Both the position numbers and the translations under genes were made by a program. From JACPYM01 sp031423495 (lineage in GTDB: Bacteria; Acidobacteriota; Blastocatellia; RBC074), in contig JANPFP010000152.1 in the NCBI GenBank assembly GCA_031423495.1, forward strand, positions 1-64,000: DNA of 64,000 bases, in the 5' to 3' direction. This document shows positions 37,001-44,686 of this stretch, piece by piece (positions within the stretch are counted from its first letter, which is position 1; each line of letters begins with the position of its first letter). Under the pieces are notes generated by a model. That model had not been told where the DNA came from and ran no database searches. It was given only the letters and a program-made list of their open reading frames with translations.

Positions 37001-37251
37001 TGATGACGACGTTCGCGCTGGTCGCAGGCATGTTGCCCCTTGCACTCGGTTCCGGCCCCGGCGCTGAAGAGCGCCGCTCTATCGCCATCGTCGTCATCGG
37101 CGGACAAAGCCTTTCGTTGCTGCTCACGCTGTTGGTGACGCCGGTCGCTTATTCATTGTTTGACGATTTGGCGCTCAAGTTCCGTCGTCGTGCGCCCGCG
37201 CAAGGCGGTGTCTCGAACTTGCCGCACGTGCAATCAGAGACTGGAGATTAG
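34045..37251 (+). CDS. RND-type (AcrB/HAE1) inner-membrane efflux transporter
   Basis: 1068 aa, family length. It shows the RND signatures: N-terminal helix IKRPVFAAMIILALV, the FPTIDVP segment, the GIVIDDAIVILENI proton-relay helix with paired Asp, the LPVSFMSSISGRF motif C, and the duplicated second half ending with TM12 near IVVIGGQSLSLLLTLLV. It exports drugs, solvents or lipids using the proton gradient. No membrane-fusion or TolC-type gene lies next to it, so partners must be encoded elsewhere. Its stop is directly followed by the TTG of the pseudouridine synthase. Confidence 0.94.
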   Translation: MQKLAEICIKRPVFAAMIILALVVVGGSSYFKLGVDRFPTIDVPTIYIRASLPGAAPEEMETGVVKVIEDAVNRVEGIETMRGVARNGQAFIILNFDLNRDIDTAAQDVRDRLQGIARELPAGMDPPSVNKSDNDSYPIITAAISGNRSQRELAEIADKRIKVELERANGVGEVFVNGGPNRAINVWVDADRLAAYRLPITQIRNAIVRQNADVPGGNLDAGARELTLRTMGRIIEPRDFENIVVSTAGGAPIRVRDVGYVTDGTKEMRSLSRLNGVPSVSIGVIRQSGANTVAVIEEVKQKLNRIQAAMPSDVRIEVIQDQSRYINNALHEINVHLVLGSILACLVVLLFMRSWRSTVIAGIAIPTSVISTFGMMRVLDFTLNSVTMLALVLMVGIVIDDAIVILENIFRYIEEKKMPPMQAAKEATQEIGMAVMATTLSLVVIFLPVSFMSSISGRFLYQFGLTASVAIMVSLLVSFTLTPMMSARLLKAGDGASDHDGASRRGFYRWIDAAYTWMLHAVMRWRWAVVLLAVGVIATTPYFYGQVRQEFIPSNTDEGEFSVNLSAPEGTSLSAMNEAIQAVEADLSDKKKFPEIRLMLASVGGGMGGFSNSINNGEIYIRIASHEERTVNLGKFWQGLKAGRPLAVFDGNYSSRDVMGRIRGALRKYTHLRPSVRNPQSINLGSGPSDLDFSLRGPDVMKLYNAANEMREWGLTNGLVDPDVSLKIDKPELRVRIDRQRAADLGVDPTDIATALRLMVGGDDRVSRFHDEAVNEDYDVEVRLEKGDRNDADTVSRLFVSSNKLGLVSLDNIVTLEKAIASSRIDRQDRQRVVSVRASIAPQYGLQDRMDAMRVEFARKNLGSEYSYLIGGRGRELERTFSEFILAFMLSVAFMYMILASQFESVIHPITILLSIPLSVPFAMLSLWWMNDTLNLYSALGILVLFGVVKKNSILQIDHMNGLRAKGMERYQAIIQANRDRLRPILMTTFALVAGMLPLALGSGPGAEERRSIAIVVIGGQSLSLLLTLLVTPVAYSLFDDLALKFRRRAPAQGGVSNLPHVQSETGD

Positions 37252-38001
37252 TTGGCTACTGAACCCCTTCGCCTTTCCAAACTCATGACCCAACGCGGTA
37301 TCTGTTCGCGCCGCGAGGCTGATCGTTACATCGAACAGGGACTTGTTCGCGTCAACGGCGAAGTCATCAGCCAACTCGGTACGCGTGTCGCGCCTGACGT
37401 AAAGATCGAACTCGCGCGCGCCGCGCAACAACAGCAAGCACAACTCGTCACGATCATGCTCAACAAACCGGTGGGCTATGTTTCTACGCAACCCGAACCG
37501 GGTTATCTGCCTGCTATTCAACTCGTCACCGCTGCCAATCAATTTGAGGATAGAGGCCAGCGCTTGAAATTCCGCGACGGGTTGTCAGTCGTAGGCCGCC
37601 TCGACATCGAATCGCAAGGCTTGCTGCTTTTCACGCAAGACGGACGCCTCGCCAAACGCATCATCGGCGAACAATTCACCACTGAAAAAGAATATCTTGT
37701 CCGTGTCACGGGCGGTTATCTTGACGAAGCCCGCCTCAAACTCTTGCGCCACGGCCTCTCGCTCGACGGCGAACCGCTCAAGCCCGCGCAGGTCGAATAC
37801 ATCAATGACGACCAGCTTCGCTTTGTGTTGACCGAAGGCAAGAAACGCCAGATTCGCCGGATGTGCGATCTGGTCAATTTGCGCGTGGTGGGATTGAAGC
37901 GCGTACGCATTGGAGGCTTGCGCCTCGGCAATTTGCCTGAAGGGAAGTGGCGGTTCGTGCAGGCTGAAGAATTAGTGCGTATGGAAATGCGGGGAGCCTG
38001 A
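37252..38001 (+). CDS. RsuA/RluB/RluF-family rRNA pseudouridine synthase
   Basis: 249 aa. An S4 RNA-binding domain (LRLSKLMTQRGICSRREADRYIEQGLVRVNGE) is followed by the synthase core: LNKPVGYVST, the catalytic Asp in GRLDIESQGLLLFT, YLVRVTG, and LTEGKKRQIRRMCD. It isomerises a uridine in 16S or 23S rRNA; which one cannot be decided here. The start is a TTG immediately after the RND stop with ggag in front, so the two are coupled. Confidence 0.93.
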   Translation: MATEPLRLSKLMTQRGICSRREADRYIEQGLVRVNGEVISQLGTRVAPDVKIELARAAQQQQAQLVTIMLNKPVGYVSTQPEPGYLPAIQLVTAANQFEDRGQRLKFRDGLSVVGRLDIESQGLLLFTQDGRLAKRIIGEQFTTEKEYLVRVTGGYLDEARLKLLRHGLSLDGEPLKPAQVEYINDDQLRFVLTEGKKRQIRRMCDLVNLRVVGLKRVRIGGLRLGNLPEGKWRFVQAEELVRMEMRGA

Positions 38002-38024
38002 TCGCCCCCCGCGTCGCCCGTGGT

Positions 38025-38669
38025 TTATTTCGGTACTTTCGCCCAATCCGTCAAAAATTGATTCAACACGATGTCGGTCAGCGGATGATTGTAAAGCTGA
38101 TCGAGAATATCGAAGGCCATCGTACTCACATCTGCTCCCGCCAGCGCGCATTCCAGCACGTGCGTTGGGTGACGCAACGCCGCCGCAATAATCTGAGTCT
38201 GAAAGCCGTAGTTGTCATAGATCGTGCGAATCTGTTCGACCAAATCCATGCCGGTGTGGCCGATGGAGTCGAGGCGACCTACGAAAGGGCTGATATAAGT
38301 CGCGCCACACTTGGCGGCAATCAGTGCCTGCAACGGTGAGAACGTAACCGTGACGTTGGTCTTGATGCCTTCGGCGCTCAAGACTTTGACGGCTTTGAGT
38401 CCCTCTTTGATGATCGGGATTTTGACGACGACGTTTTTATGCAGCTTCGCCAACTCGCGGCCTTCGGCAATGATTTCAGGTGCAGTGACGGCAATCGTCT
38501 CAAGAGAAACCGGGCCGTCTACAATATCTAAAATCTCTGCGTAAACCTCTGAAGCCTTGCGCCCCGTTTTGCTCACGTGCGAAGGGTTCGTCGTTACGCC
38601 ATCAATGATGCCCCAGCTCCAAGCCTCGCGGACTTCGGTAACGTGGGCGCTGTCGAGAAAGAGTTTCAT
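38025..38669 (-). CDS. Transaldolase / fructose-6-phosphate aldolase family protein
   Basis: 214 aa, the compact length of TalC/FSA enzymes. The Schiff-base Lys lies in KNVVVKIPI, with the Asp in MKLFLDSA, GVTTNPSHVSK and TVTFSPLQALIAAKCGATYISPFVGR around the active site. It transfers dihydroxyacetone units between sugar phosphates. Converges with the pseudouridine synthase gene. A palindrome lies upstream between it and the dehydrogenase gene, which points the same way. Confidence 0.9.
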   Translation of the reverse strand: MKLFLDSAHVTEVREAWSWGIIDGVTTNPSHVSKTGRKASEVYAEILDIVDGPVSLETIAVTAPEIIAEGRELAKLHKNVVVKIPIIKEGLKAVKVLSAEGIKTNVTVTFSPLQALIAAKCGATYISPFVGRLDSIGHTGMDLVEQIRTIYDNYGFQTQIIAAALRHPTHVLECALAGADVSTMAFDILDQLYNHPLTDIVLNQFLTDWAKVPK

Positions 38670-38683
38670 AAATAAATCCTTCA

Positions 38684-38780
38684 GGGAGTCAGGAGTCAGG
38701 AGTCAGAATTCAGGAGTCAGAATCAGAAGGCAACGCAATTGCATTTCATTCTGACTCCTGACTCCTGGCTCCTGAATTCT
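38684..38780. repeat. ggagtcaggagtcag palindromic repeat
   Basis: Tandem words of ggagtca at 38684-38740 face their complement (tgactcctgactcctgg) at about 38748-38780. The right arm is translated as the last residues and stop codon of the dehydrogenase gene. Confidence 0.8.
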
Positions 38781-39744
38781 TCTTCATAGGTTTTGAAAAA
38801 TTCGCAAAATATTTTGCTTCGCCGCCGTGCAAGACCGCCGCTACATCGCGGCAGATTGCGGTGACGACGCGGTGTTGGGCTTCGCGGGTTTGCGCGCCGA
38901 TGTGTGGCAGTTGAATGACGTTATCCATTGCGTCAAACGCGCTGGGCGCGGGTGGTTCCTGTAGCCTCACTTCGAGCGCAGCGCCTGCGATGCGTCGCTC
39001 TTGCAATGCGTTGAGCAGCGCGTCTTCTTGCACGATACCGCCGCGCGCCGTGTTGAGAAAGTATGCCGTTGGCTTCATCAGCGCGAATTCGTCAGTGCCA
39101 AACATGCCGCGCGTCTCTTCGGTTTCGGGCAAGTGCAGCGTGACGTAATCGGCGTTGGCTAACACGTCTTCTAGATAGGTCAGTCGCGTACGGCTTTCGA
39201 GCGCGCGCAAGCTGCCGGCGTCAACATAAGGGTCATACGCGATGACGTTCATGCCCAACGCGCGGGCTTTGATTGCCAGCACGCTGCCGATGCGCCCGAA
39301 GCCCACGATGCCCAGCGTCTTGCCCGAAATTTCAGTACCCATAAAACGCGGACGATCCCAACGCCCCGCTTTGGTGTCGCGGTCAGCCAGCGACAACTTG
39401 CGCGACAGCGCGATCAACAATCCGATAGTGAGTTCGGCGACGGAATTTGAATTCTGTTCGGGCGTGAGGGCTACGACAATGCCGTGATCGTTGGCGGCTG
39501 GCAGGTCTACGTTATCCATGCCTACGCCGGCGCGCCCGATGATTTCGAGACGCGGAGCCGCCGCCATCAGTTCGCGCGTGAGTTGCGTTTGATTGCGCGC
39601 AATGATCGCGCGGAAGTTGGAAATGGTTTCGATCAGCTTGTCTTGCTGCTGCCAGAGGTCAGGCGCAAAGACGAGATCGAATTGCTGACGCAATTCATCC
39701 ATTGCGGTGCCGATGATGTTTTCTGTTACGAGAATGTCGGGCAT
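38746..39744 (-). CDS. D-isomer-specific 2-hydroxyacid dehydrogenase (phosphoglycerate dehydrogenase-like)
   Basis: 332 aa. NAD-binding GFGRIG at about residue 148, catalytic Arg in NTARGG, Glu in QEPPAPS and His in LPHIGAQT form the usual triad. It resembles the 3-phosphoglycerate/glycerate dehydrogenase group, without an ACT domain. The C-terminal residues NSGARSQESE and the stop are encoded by the palindromic repeat at 38684-38780, so the natural C-terminus has been replaced or extended by the repeat. It lies upstream of the transaldolase gene on the same strand. Confidence 0.9.
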   Translation of the reverse strand: MPDILVTENIIGTAMDELRQQFDLVFAPDLWQQQDKLIETISNFRAIIARNQTQLTRELMAAAPRLEIIGRAGVGMDNVDLPAANDHGIVVALTPEQNSNSVAELTIGLLIALSRKLSLADRDTKAGRWDRPRFMGTEISGKTLGIVGFGRIGSVLAIKARALGMNVIAYDPYVDAGSLRALESRTRLTYLEDVLANADYVTLHLPETEETRGMFGTDEFALMKPTAYFLNTARGGIVQEDALLNALQERRIAGAALEVRLQEPPAPSAFDAMDNVIQLPHIGAQTREAQHRVVTAICRDVAAVLHGGEAKYFANFSKPMKKNSGARSQESE

Positions 39745-39812
39745 AAATCTTTGAGGGCAATACGGAGAGTGTGAGCGAAATAGTCTTTACGCAAATGACA
39801 AAAGCGTTTTTT

Positions 39813-40004
39813 TCACCCGGCTGAGCCGGTTGGAACGACGTAACGAACTCCGACTTGACCATCGTTGACGATCACGCTGTCAACCAGCAGTTCGACCAAA
39901 TATCTGCGTTGGACAAAAAGAGATTTTCGGCTTATGCGCTGGCATAAGTTCTCAACGCCTGCGGCAAGGAGTGCGAGATTGAGTGGTTTTTGCTTGCGCT
40001 CCAA
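39813..40004 (-). pseudogene. Remnant of a serine-recombinase C-terminus
   Basis: A short frame ending LVELLVDSVIVNDGQVGVRYVVPT matches the C-terminal strand region of large serine recombinases. Sequence upstream to about 40200 reads in shifted frames with no catalytic domain, and no intact recombinase exists here. The call is a decayed mobile-element fragment. It accounts for part of the 496-base gap between 39745 and 40240, where nothing else is supported. Confidence 0.45.
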
Positions 40005-40240
40005 GTTCTTTGAATTGTTGTGCCAGTCCAGTCAGCAGCACGAGCGAGAAGCCTGCCAAGCGTACCCGCTCGCGCAAGCGGTCAAGTCCGTGCCGTGCCG
40101 TTTTCGCTCCGCTACAGCCGTCGTCAAGAAAGGTGTTTTCCGGCGCGAGATGCCACTCCGGTTTTTGCGCGAGGCCAGCTTAGACTATTTCCCAGTAGCG
40201 CAGCACCGCGCTTAACCCCCGCAGGTTATTTCTTGGCGGA

Positions 40241-40600
40241 TTACTGCTTGAGCGTTCGGGTGAAGGCCACGACGTTATCCATCTCTGCGGGCGTGAGCGG
40301 ACGTGGGTCTTTGATCGCCTGCATTTTGCCGAAGCCGTCGGTCATGGACTTGCGAAGCTCGGCATCGCTCTTGTCCTGAACCACCTTGGAGCCAAGATGC
40401 ACGAGGGGCGCTTTCACCAGCCGGTACATCTTGGGTACGCCTTCGCCCAATTCGCCGTGGCACTTTTTGCAGCTGGTCATATACAAGGCTTTGCCAGCCA
40501 CTGCGTCCCCCTTGGGTTTTTCCTGCGCTTGAGACCTCGACGTAGCCATTAAGGCGATCATCATCAAAGCCACTGTCAGAGCAAATACGTATCGTTTCAT
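40241..40600 (-). CDS. Monoheme cytochrome c (class I)
   Basis: 119 aa with a signal peptide (MKRYVFALTVALMMIALMATSRSQA). One heme site CKKCH at about residues 44-48, a Met-containing segment (GFGKMQAI) that can give the sixth ligand, and the C-terminal helix PAEMDNVVAFTRTL. It would carry electrons in the periplasm. The ATG has ggag upstream. It is the last gene of the decaheme-barrel transcript and so a likely electron partner of that conduit. Confidence 0.88.
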   Translation of the reverse strand: MKRYVFALTVALMMIALMATSRSQAQEKPKGDAVAGKALYMTSCKKCHGELGEGVPKMYRLVKAPLVHLGSKVVQDKSDAELRKSMTDGFGKMQAIKDPRPLTPAEMDNVVAFTRTLKQ

Positions 40601-40662
40601 TTGTTACGGACTCCTTTTTTTCAAAGCAAAGTATAAGGCAATAACGACGGAGCAGACCGCCG

Positions 40663-43452
40663 TTATGGCGCGCTTCCGAGCGTATAACGCAAAAAAACCG
40701 TCGCCACGTTGGCGTGATAGGTGCCATAACGCGCATCCTGAAAAAGATACTTCGGGACATCGCTGGTGATCGTTCCATGCACGTAAGGCTGCAGCGTATT
40801 GAAGCTGAAATCATCCTGCGTGTAGGGTTCATACCAGTAACGCATGCCTAGCTCAAGCCCCTGCCTGATCCTGCGCGTAACGGCGAGATTGACATCGTGC
40901 CGCCGTATGACGGTATCGGGATAGGGGTTCGCCCCCGCATGCAGGATTGAATCTGCGCGCACAATGAATGGGTTGAAGGTGCTGATGCGGTCGCGCGCAA
41001 AAGAAAGCGCATACGAAATATCCAACTGCCACTTTCCTTGCTGAGGCGCGGCGCTGATGCCGGTTTCAAAACTGTCCAGACTGCTGCGGCTGGTGCGCTC
41101 CCAGGTATTGGCGATGGGGAATTGCGCCAGTACCCCTTGCACGATAGCGCCCGGGGGAGCGGCGGGGTTGGGCAGCAGGTGCGCCAGGTCCCGATACCGT
41201 AACCGGTTGGTCTCGCGTGAATAGCTGGCAAAAAAGAAACTTTGGTTCAAGAAGGTAAACGAGAACTGGGCGTCGAGAAACGAGAGGTGATTGAAGGTAC
41301 GCCCGTAAAAACTCTGGTCGTAACCTTCCGCCAGATAACGATAGGTAGCCGAGAAATTCGTGCGGCTGAGTTTCGTCAGCACCGGTTCAGCGTCATCAGC
41401 CGCTGCTGCTGCTTTCCCAGGTTCTGGGGGAGCCGGTACCTTAAATTTTTTGCGCGGCAACAACTCGATGGTCAGGCTTAGGTCATTGCGGGTTCTATCG
41501 GTCTGATCAAAGCGGCGCAAGAGATTGAATTCAATGGGGAAGCCTCTGTTCATTCTCGTGAACGACGTTACTACCCAGGCGCCTTGGGGACTACTCGCCG
41601 GGGCGCCTTGGTAACCATTATTCGTACCTGTGCCAAAGGCGAGCGCGCACTGATCCGGTGGCGTCAAATTTGGCACCGCATTCGCAGGGCAAAACGTCAA
41701 TGGCTGAGAGTTGTAGGACGTCGCGCGCCGGTTCGAGTAGCGGTAATCGGCCTTAAAACCAACTCCCGCGTCAGTGGTCAAATCCAGCCGGTTTCTGATG
41801 CTGTGTTCATTGTTACGATTCACATCCCGAAACTTGCGGTTCCAAAGCTCTCCGTCATAGTCCACTCGCCAGGTCAATGATACGTCTGGCCGGCAAATGC
41901 TCGCGGTGTTGCCGATCACGCAAGGCACCTGTTGCGGCAACAGCTCCCAGACAAAGCCCGCGCCCAGATTCTGGCGTCTAAAATCCCAATCGAGGTTCTC
42001 GATGGGCAGGTTGTAAAAATCTGTCCTCGCTGCCCGCCACGTCGAATCGCCAAATGCGGCATAGCCCGGGAACTCAAGCGAGCGGGTTTGAGTGTCCAGG
42101 GATTGCGCACGGTATTGCGCCTGAAAGCGGAAGTTTTTACTGCGGTTTACCAGGGCGTATTCCTGGTGAATGTTGCGCATCTTCCCGTTCAGGCTTTGTG
42201 CCGGAAGCTCCTTGACGTCGGTGGGATTGTTGATTGGGGATATCCCGTCCCAGTCCCTTGGCCTGATGGCCGTGTTCAGCGTCCACGGGAGGAAGGCATC
42301 GTTCTGCGTCCAGTAAGCCAACGAGAAAAGGCCGCGCAATTGGGTTTTCGGCGTCAGGTCAGCGTTCGCCCAAAAATTGATGGTGTGAGAATCGTTGTTG
42401 GGAGCCAGGTCGCTCTGCCACCGCACTTGGCGGAATCTATTCGCGGCGCCACAGGTTAGCGAAGGCGGAGTTGTTAGATTATTAGGAGTACATCCTTGCT
42501 CGTCAGTGGTCCGAAAAGGATTTTCGAAAGTCAGCGATCCGACACGGTTGCGAAAGAGCGAAAGGTCGTAGTCCACACCAGCATTCCATTTCTTGCCGGT
42601 GAACTGCGCTCCCGCCTTGAGGTCGGTCGTCCGATAGTCGAGCGGCTCTAGAAACTCTTGCCCGATCCCTTCCCATAAGCCCCCGATGTCTGCGAGGCCA
42701 TTCGCAGGAACGGGTCGCCGGACGAATGAGCCGACGGACATGGGGCGCGTCCCGCGAGTGCGCAACCGACTAAACTGGACGTACAACTCGACCTTATCCG
42801 TGAGGCGGTAATCCTGCCTGAAGAGAGCTTGATCCCGACGGAGCCGCACCTCGGTGACGGGCGCAGTCTGTAGCTCCTGGCGAATAAGGTTCGACACTTC
42901 GGAGGTCGGACTGATGCGCGCTTCTGGGCTGGTCAGGGCTTGCAGGCGCGCGCGCAGCGTAGGGCTGACTTGATATACGCCGGGCGCGGTGTATTGCAGG
43001 AAAGACCTGCCGTTGCCGAAGGCGTGCGGGACCTGATCCCAGACAAATTGCGTTCGGTATTTACCAATCTTCCCTACCTCTGCCGTGAAACGCTGGTCAA
43101 GCTGGCGAATCTCAAAGCCTCTCAGCGAGAGAAAGTAAGGAGAATCGGCGGAATTAAAATCCAGCTTCAAATTCTGAACAAAGAACCCTTTGGGAACATC
43201 GCGCACTTCCTGAAACTTGGCGGGATGGTCGCCTTGCGTGTCCCGCGTCTGTCCGCCGAATTCGATGGTGGTCTTTACTCTGGGCGGTATGGTTGTCTTG
43301 TCTATTTCAGGTGCCTTCGCTGGCTCAGGCGCTTTCGCTGGTGGTGTCTGGCCCCAAACGTGAGGCGTAAACAGGAACGTCGAGAGTACGCAAGCGATGA
43401 AAGCGAACTCGACGCGAAGAATCGGCTTAAGTCTGTGTGGTTGAATTTTCAC
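40663..43452 (-). CDS. MtrB/PioB-like outer-membrane beta-barrel
   Basis: 929 aa. Signal peptide (residues 1-35, ending FTPHVWGQ), then a Pro/Ala-rich stretch and a long run of alternating amphipathic strands, typical of the barrel that surrounds a decaheme cytochrome in Mtr/Pio electron conduits. The C-terminus (VATVFLRYTLGSAP) suits a barrel end. The GTG start has aggaggag upstream, overlapping the stop of the decaheme gene, so the pair is coupled. Identification rests on size, barrel pattern and this pairing; a CxxC like that of MtrB's N-terminus was not seen. Confidence 0.8.
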   Translation of the reverse strand: MKIQPHRLKPILRVEFAFIACVLSTFLFTPHVWGQTPPAKAPEPAKAPEIDKTTIPPRVKTTIEFGGQTRDTQGDHPAKFQEVRDVPKGFFVQNLKLDFNSADSPYFLSLRGFEIRQLDQRFTAEVGKIGKYRTQFVWDQVPHAFGNGRSFLQYTAPGVYQVSPTLRARLQALTSPEARISPTSEVSNLIRQELQTAPVTEVRLRRDQALFRQDYRLTDKVELYVQFSRLRTRGTRPMSVGSFVRRPVPANGLADIGGLWEGIGQEFLEPLDYRTTDLKAGAQFTGKKWNAGVDYDLSLFRNRVGSLTFENPFRTTDEQGCTPNNLTTPPSLTCGAANRFRQVRWQSDLAPNNDSHTINFWANADLTPKTQLRGLFSLAYWTQNDAFLPWTLNTAIRPRDWDGISPINNPTDVKELPAQSLNGKMRNIHQEYALVNRSKNFRFQAQYRAQSLDTQTRSLEFPGYAAFGDSTWRAARTDFYNLPIENLDWDFRRQNLGAGFVWELLPQQVPCVIGNTASICRPDVSLTWRVDYDGELWNRKFRDVNRNNEHSIRNRLDLTTDAGVGFKADYRYSNRRATSYNSQPLTFCPANAVPNLTPPDQCALAFGTGTNNGYQGAPASSPQGAWVVTSFTRMNRGFPIEFNLLRRFDQTDRTRNDLSLTIELLPRKKFKVPAPPEPGKAAAAADDAEPVLTKLSRTNFSATYRYLAEGYDQSFYGRTFNHLSFLDAQFSFTFLNQSFFFASYSRETNRLRYRDLAHLLPNPAAPPGAIVQGVLAQFPIANTWERTSRSSLDSFETGISAAPQQGKWQLDISYALSFARDRISTFNPFIVRADSILHAGANPYPDTVIRRHDVNLAVTRRIRQGLELGMRYWYEPYTQDDFSFNTLQPYVHGTITSDVPKYLFQDARYGTYHANVATVFLRYTLGSAP

Positions 43453-43461
43453 TTGCTCCTC

Positions 43462-44475
43462 CTAACGTGAAAGGGTTCTGCCGCCGGGGTGATTCGAGCC
43501 ATGAACCATGGCGTGGCAATTGGCGCAGCCGCGATTGAACGACCAGATGTCCAGCGGTTTGCCGGCGGTGGTCGAATGGCGGGGCAACATATGAATGTGG
43601 CATTGCTGGCACAACAGATGAGGGCGCGCCGTCAGCAGCTTGGGATTGCTCGAACCATGTGGCGAGTGACAGCTCAGGCAATTCTCGCGGACCGGTGGAT
43701 GGTCCCAGAGAAACGGGCCCCGTTTTTCGGCATGGCAGGTGTAACACAGACCATTGGCGGAATGATTGTTGAGCATCTTCCCGCCCTCTCCGCCATGAGC
43801 ATTGTGGCAGGAAGAGCAACCGACCTTCATGTTGTGAGCCTCGGTGCGAAACAGGTGAGTAGAGCGCTTATTAAAGTCTGCCCGCCGGTTGCTGTGGCAG
43901 GAAAGGCAAGTCTCTTCCTCGGTGCGGCGCGTCAGCATTTTGGTCTCTGACTTGCCGTGGTGGGCGCTATGGCACGACAGGCAGCTCATGTCGTTGCGAT
44001 CATGCGGGCCGCCGCGCCAGCCCAAATGAGTGCGATCACGGGCGTGGCATTGCAGACACGATTCGTTGACCTGCGCCATCTTCATATTGGGCGGATTGGC
44101 GATGTCTTTGGCTTCGAGCGTCTCAATGTGTTTCGTGCCGTCGCCGTGGCAGCTTTCGCAACTCGTAGCGCGCGCACCCCGCAGGAATTTGCCGCTCTTG
44201 CCGTGCGCGTCGAGCGCGTAGGAGTCCACGGTTTCTTTGTGGCACTGCACGCACTTCGCGCCGACGACGATGGGTTGAGCCACCTGCGCAGCGGGTTTCG
44301 TTTGTGCCGGAGTTTGTGCCGGAGCTTGTGCGGGAGTTGGTACGGGAGTTTGGGCAGTAGGCCCAGTGGGCTTCATCAAGGCTAGAAACAGGCCGATGAA
44401 GATTACGCCAAACGATAAGGCTACAGTCCGTTTGGCGAAAGACAGAGAAGACATTCTGCTGACGTGTCGAATCAT
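43462..44475 (-). CDS. DmsE/MtrA-like decaheme cytochrome c
   Basis: 337 aa, the usual length. A signal anchor (FAKRTVALSFGVIFIGLFLAL), a Thr/Pro/Ala linker, then exactly ten CxxCH sites (first CVQCH, last CANCH), regularly spaced, with further His for bis-His ligation. This is the pattern of MtrA/DmsE/PioA, which thread an outer-membrane barrel and pass electrons across it. It is first in a - strand operon with the barrel and the monoheme cytochrome. The ATG has gagg upstream. Confidence 0.93.
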   Translation of the reverse strand: MIRHVSRMSSLSFAKRTVALSFGVIFIGLFLALMKPTGPTAQTPVPTPAQAPAQTPAQTKPAAQVAQPIVVGAKCVQCHKETVDSYALDAHGKSGKFLRGARATSCESCHGDGTKHIETLEAKDIANPPNMKMAQVNESCLQCHARDRTHLGWRGGPHDRNDMSCLSCHSAHHGKSETKMLTRRTEEETCLSCHSNRRADFNKRSTHLFRTEAHNMKVGCSSCHNAHGGEGGKMLNNHSANGLCYTCHAEKRGPFLWDHPPVRENCLSCHSPHGSSNPKLLTARPHLLCQQCHIHMLPRHSTTAGKPLDIWSFNRGCANCHAMVHGSNHPGGRTLSR

Positions 44476-44686
44476 GGGGAACCTCGATTTGTAGGGGAGA
44501 GGTTAATTTCAACAATGCCGAACGCGGCAGAGGTTAGTTGAAGTTATCTGTTCTTGCAATGGTGAATGGCACTTCATTCCCTTGCCGCCGGAATGCCCGT
44601 GCCACTATAGTCGCGCGCATCGCAACTTGAATTTTAGCTCTACGCAACAGACGGTCATTCGTGATTGACCGCCACGGTGTGTCCCC
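44476..44686. promoter_or_regulatory. Divergent promoter region of the redox island
   Basis: 211 bases between the decaheme operon (-) and the nonaheme operon (+), so both promoters must lie here or further in. No clear operator palindrome or -35/-10 pair was identified. Shared control of the two operons is an inference from the layout. Confidence 0.4.

Noticed and set aside
39865..40215. + strand 116-codon frame
   Set aside because: The - strand of the same region reads as a serine-recombinase end; this frame looks like its shadow.
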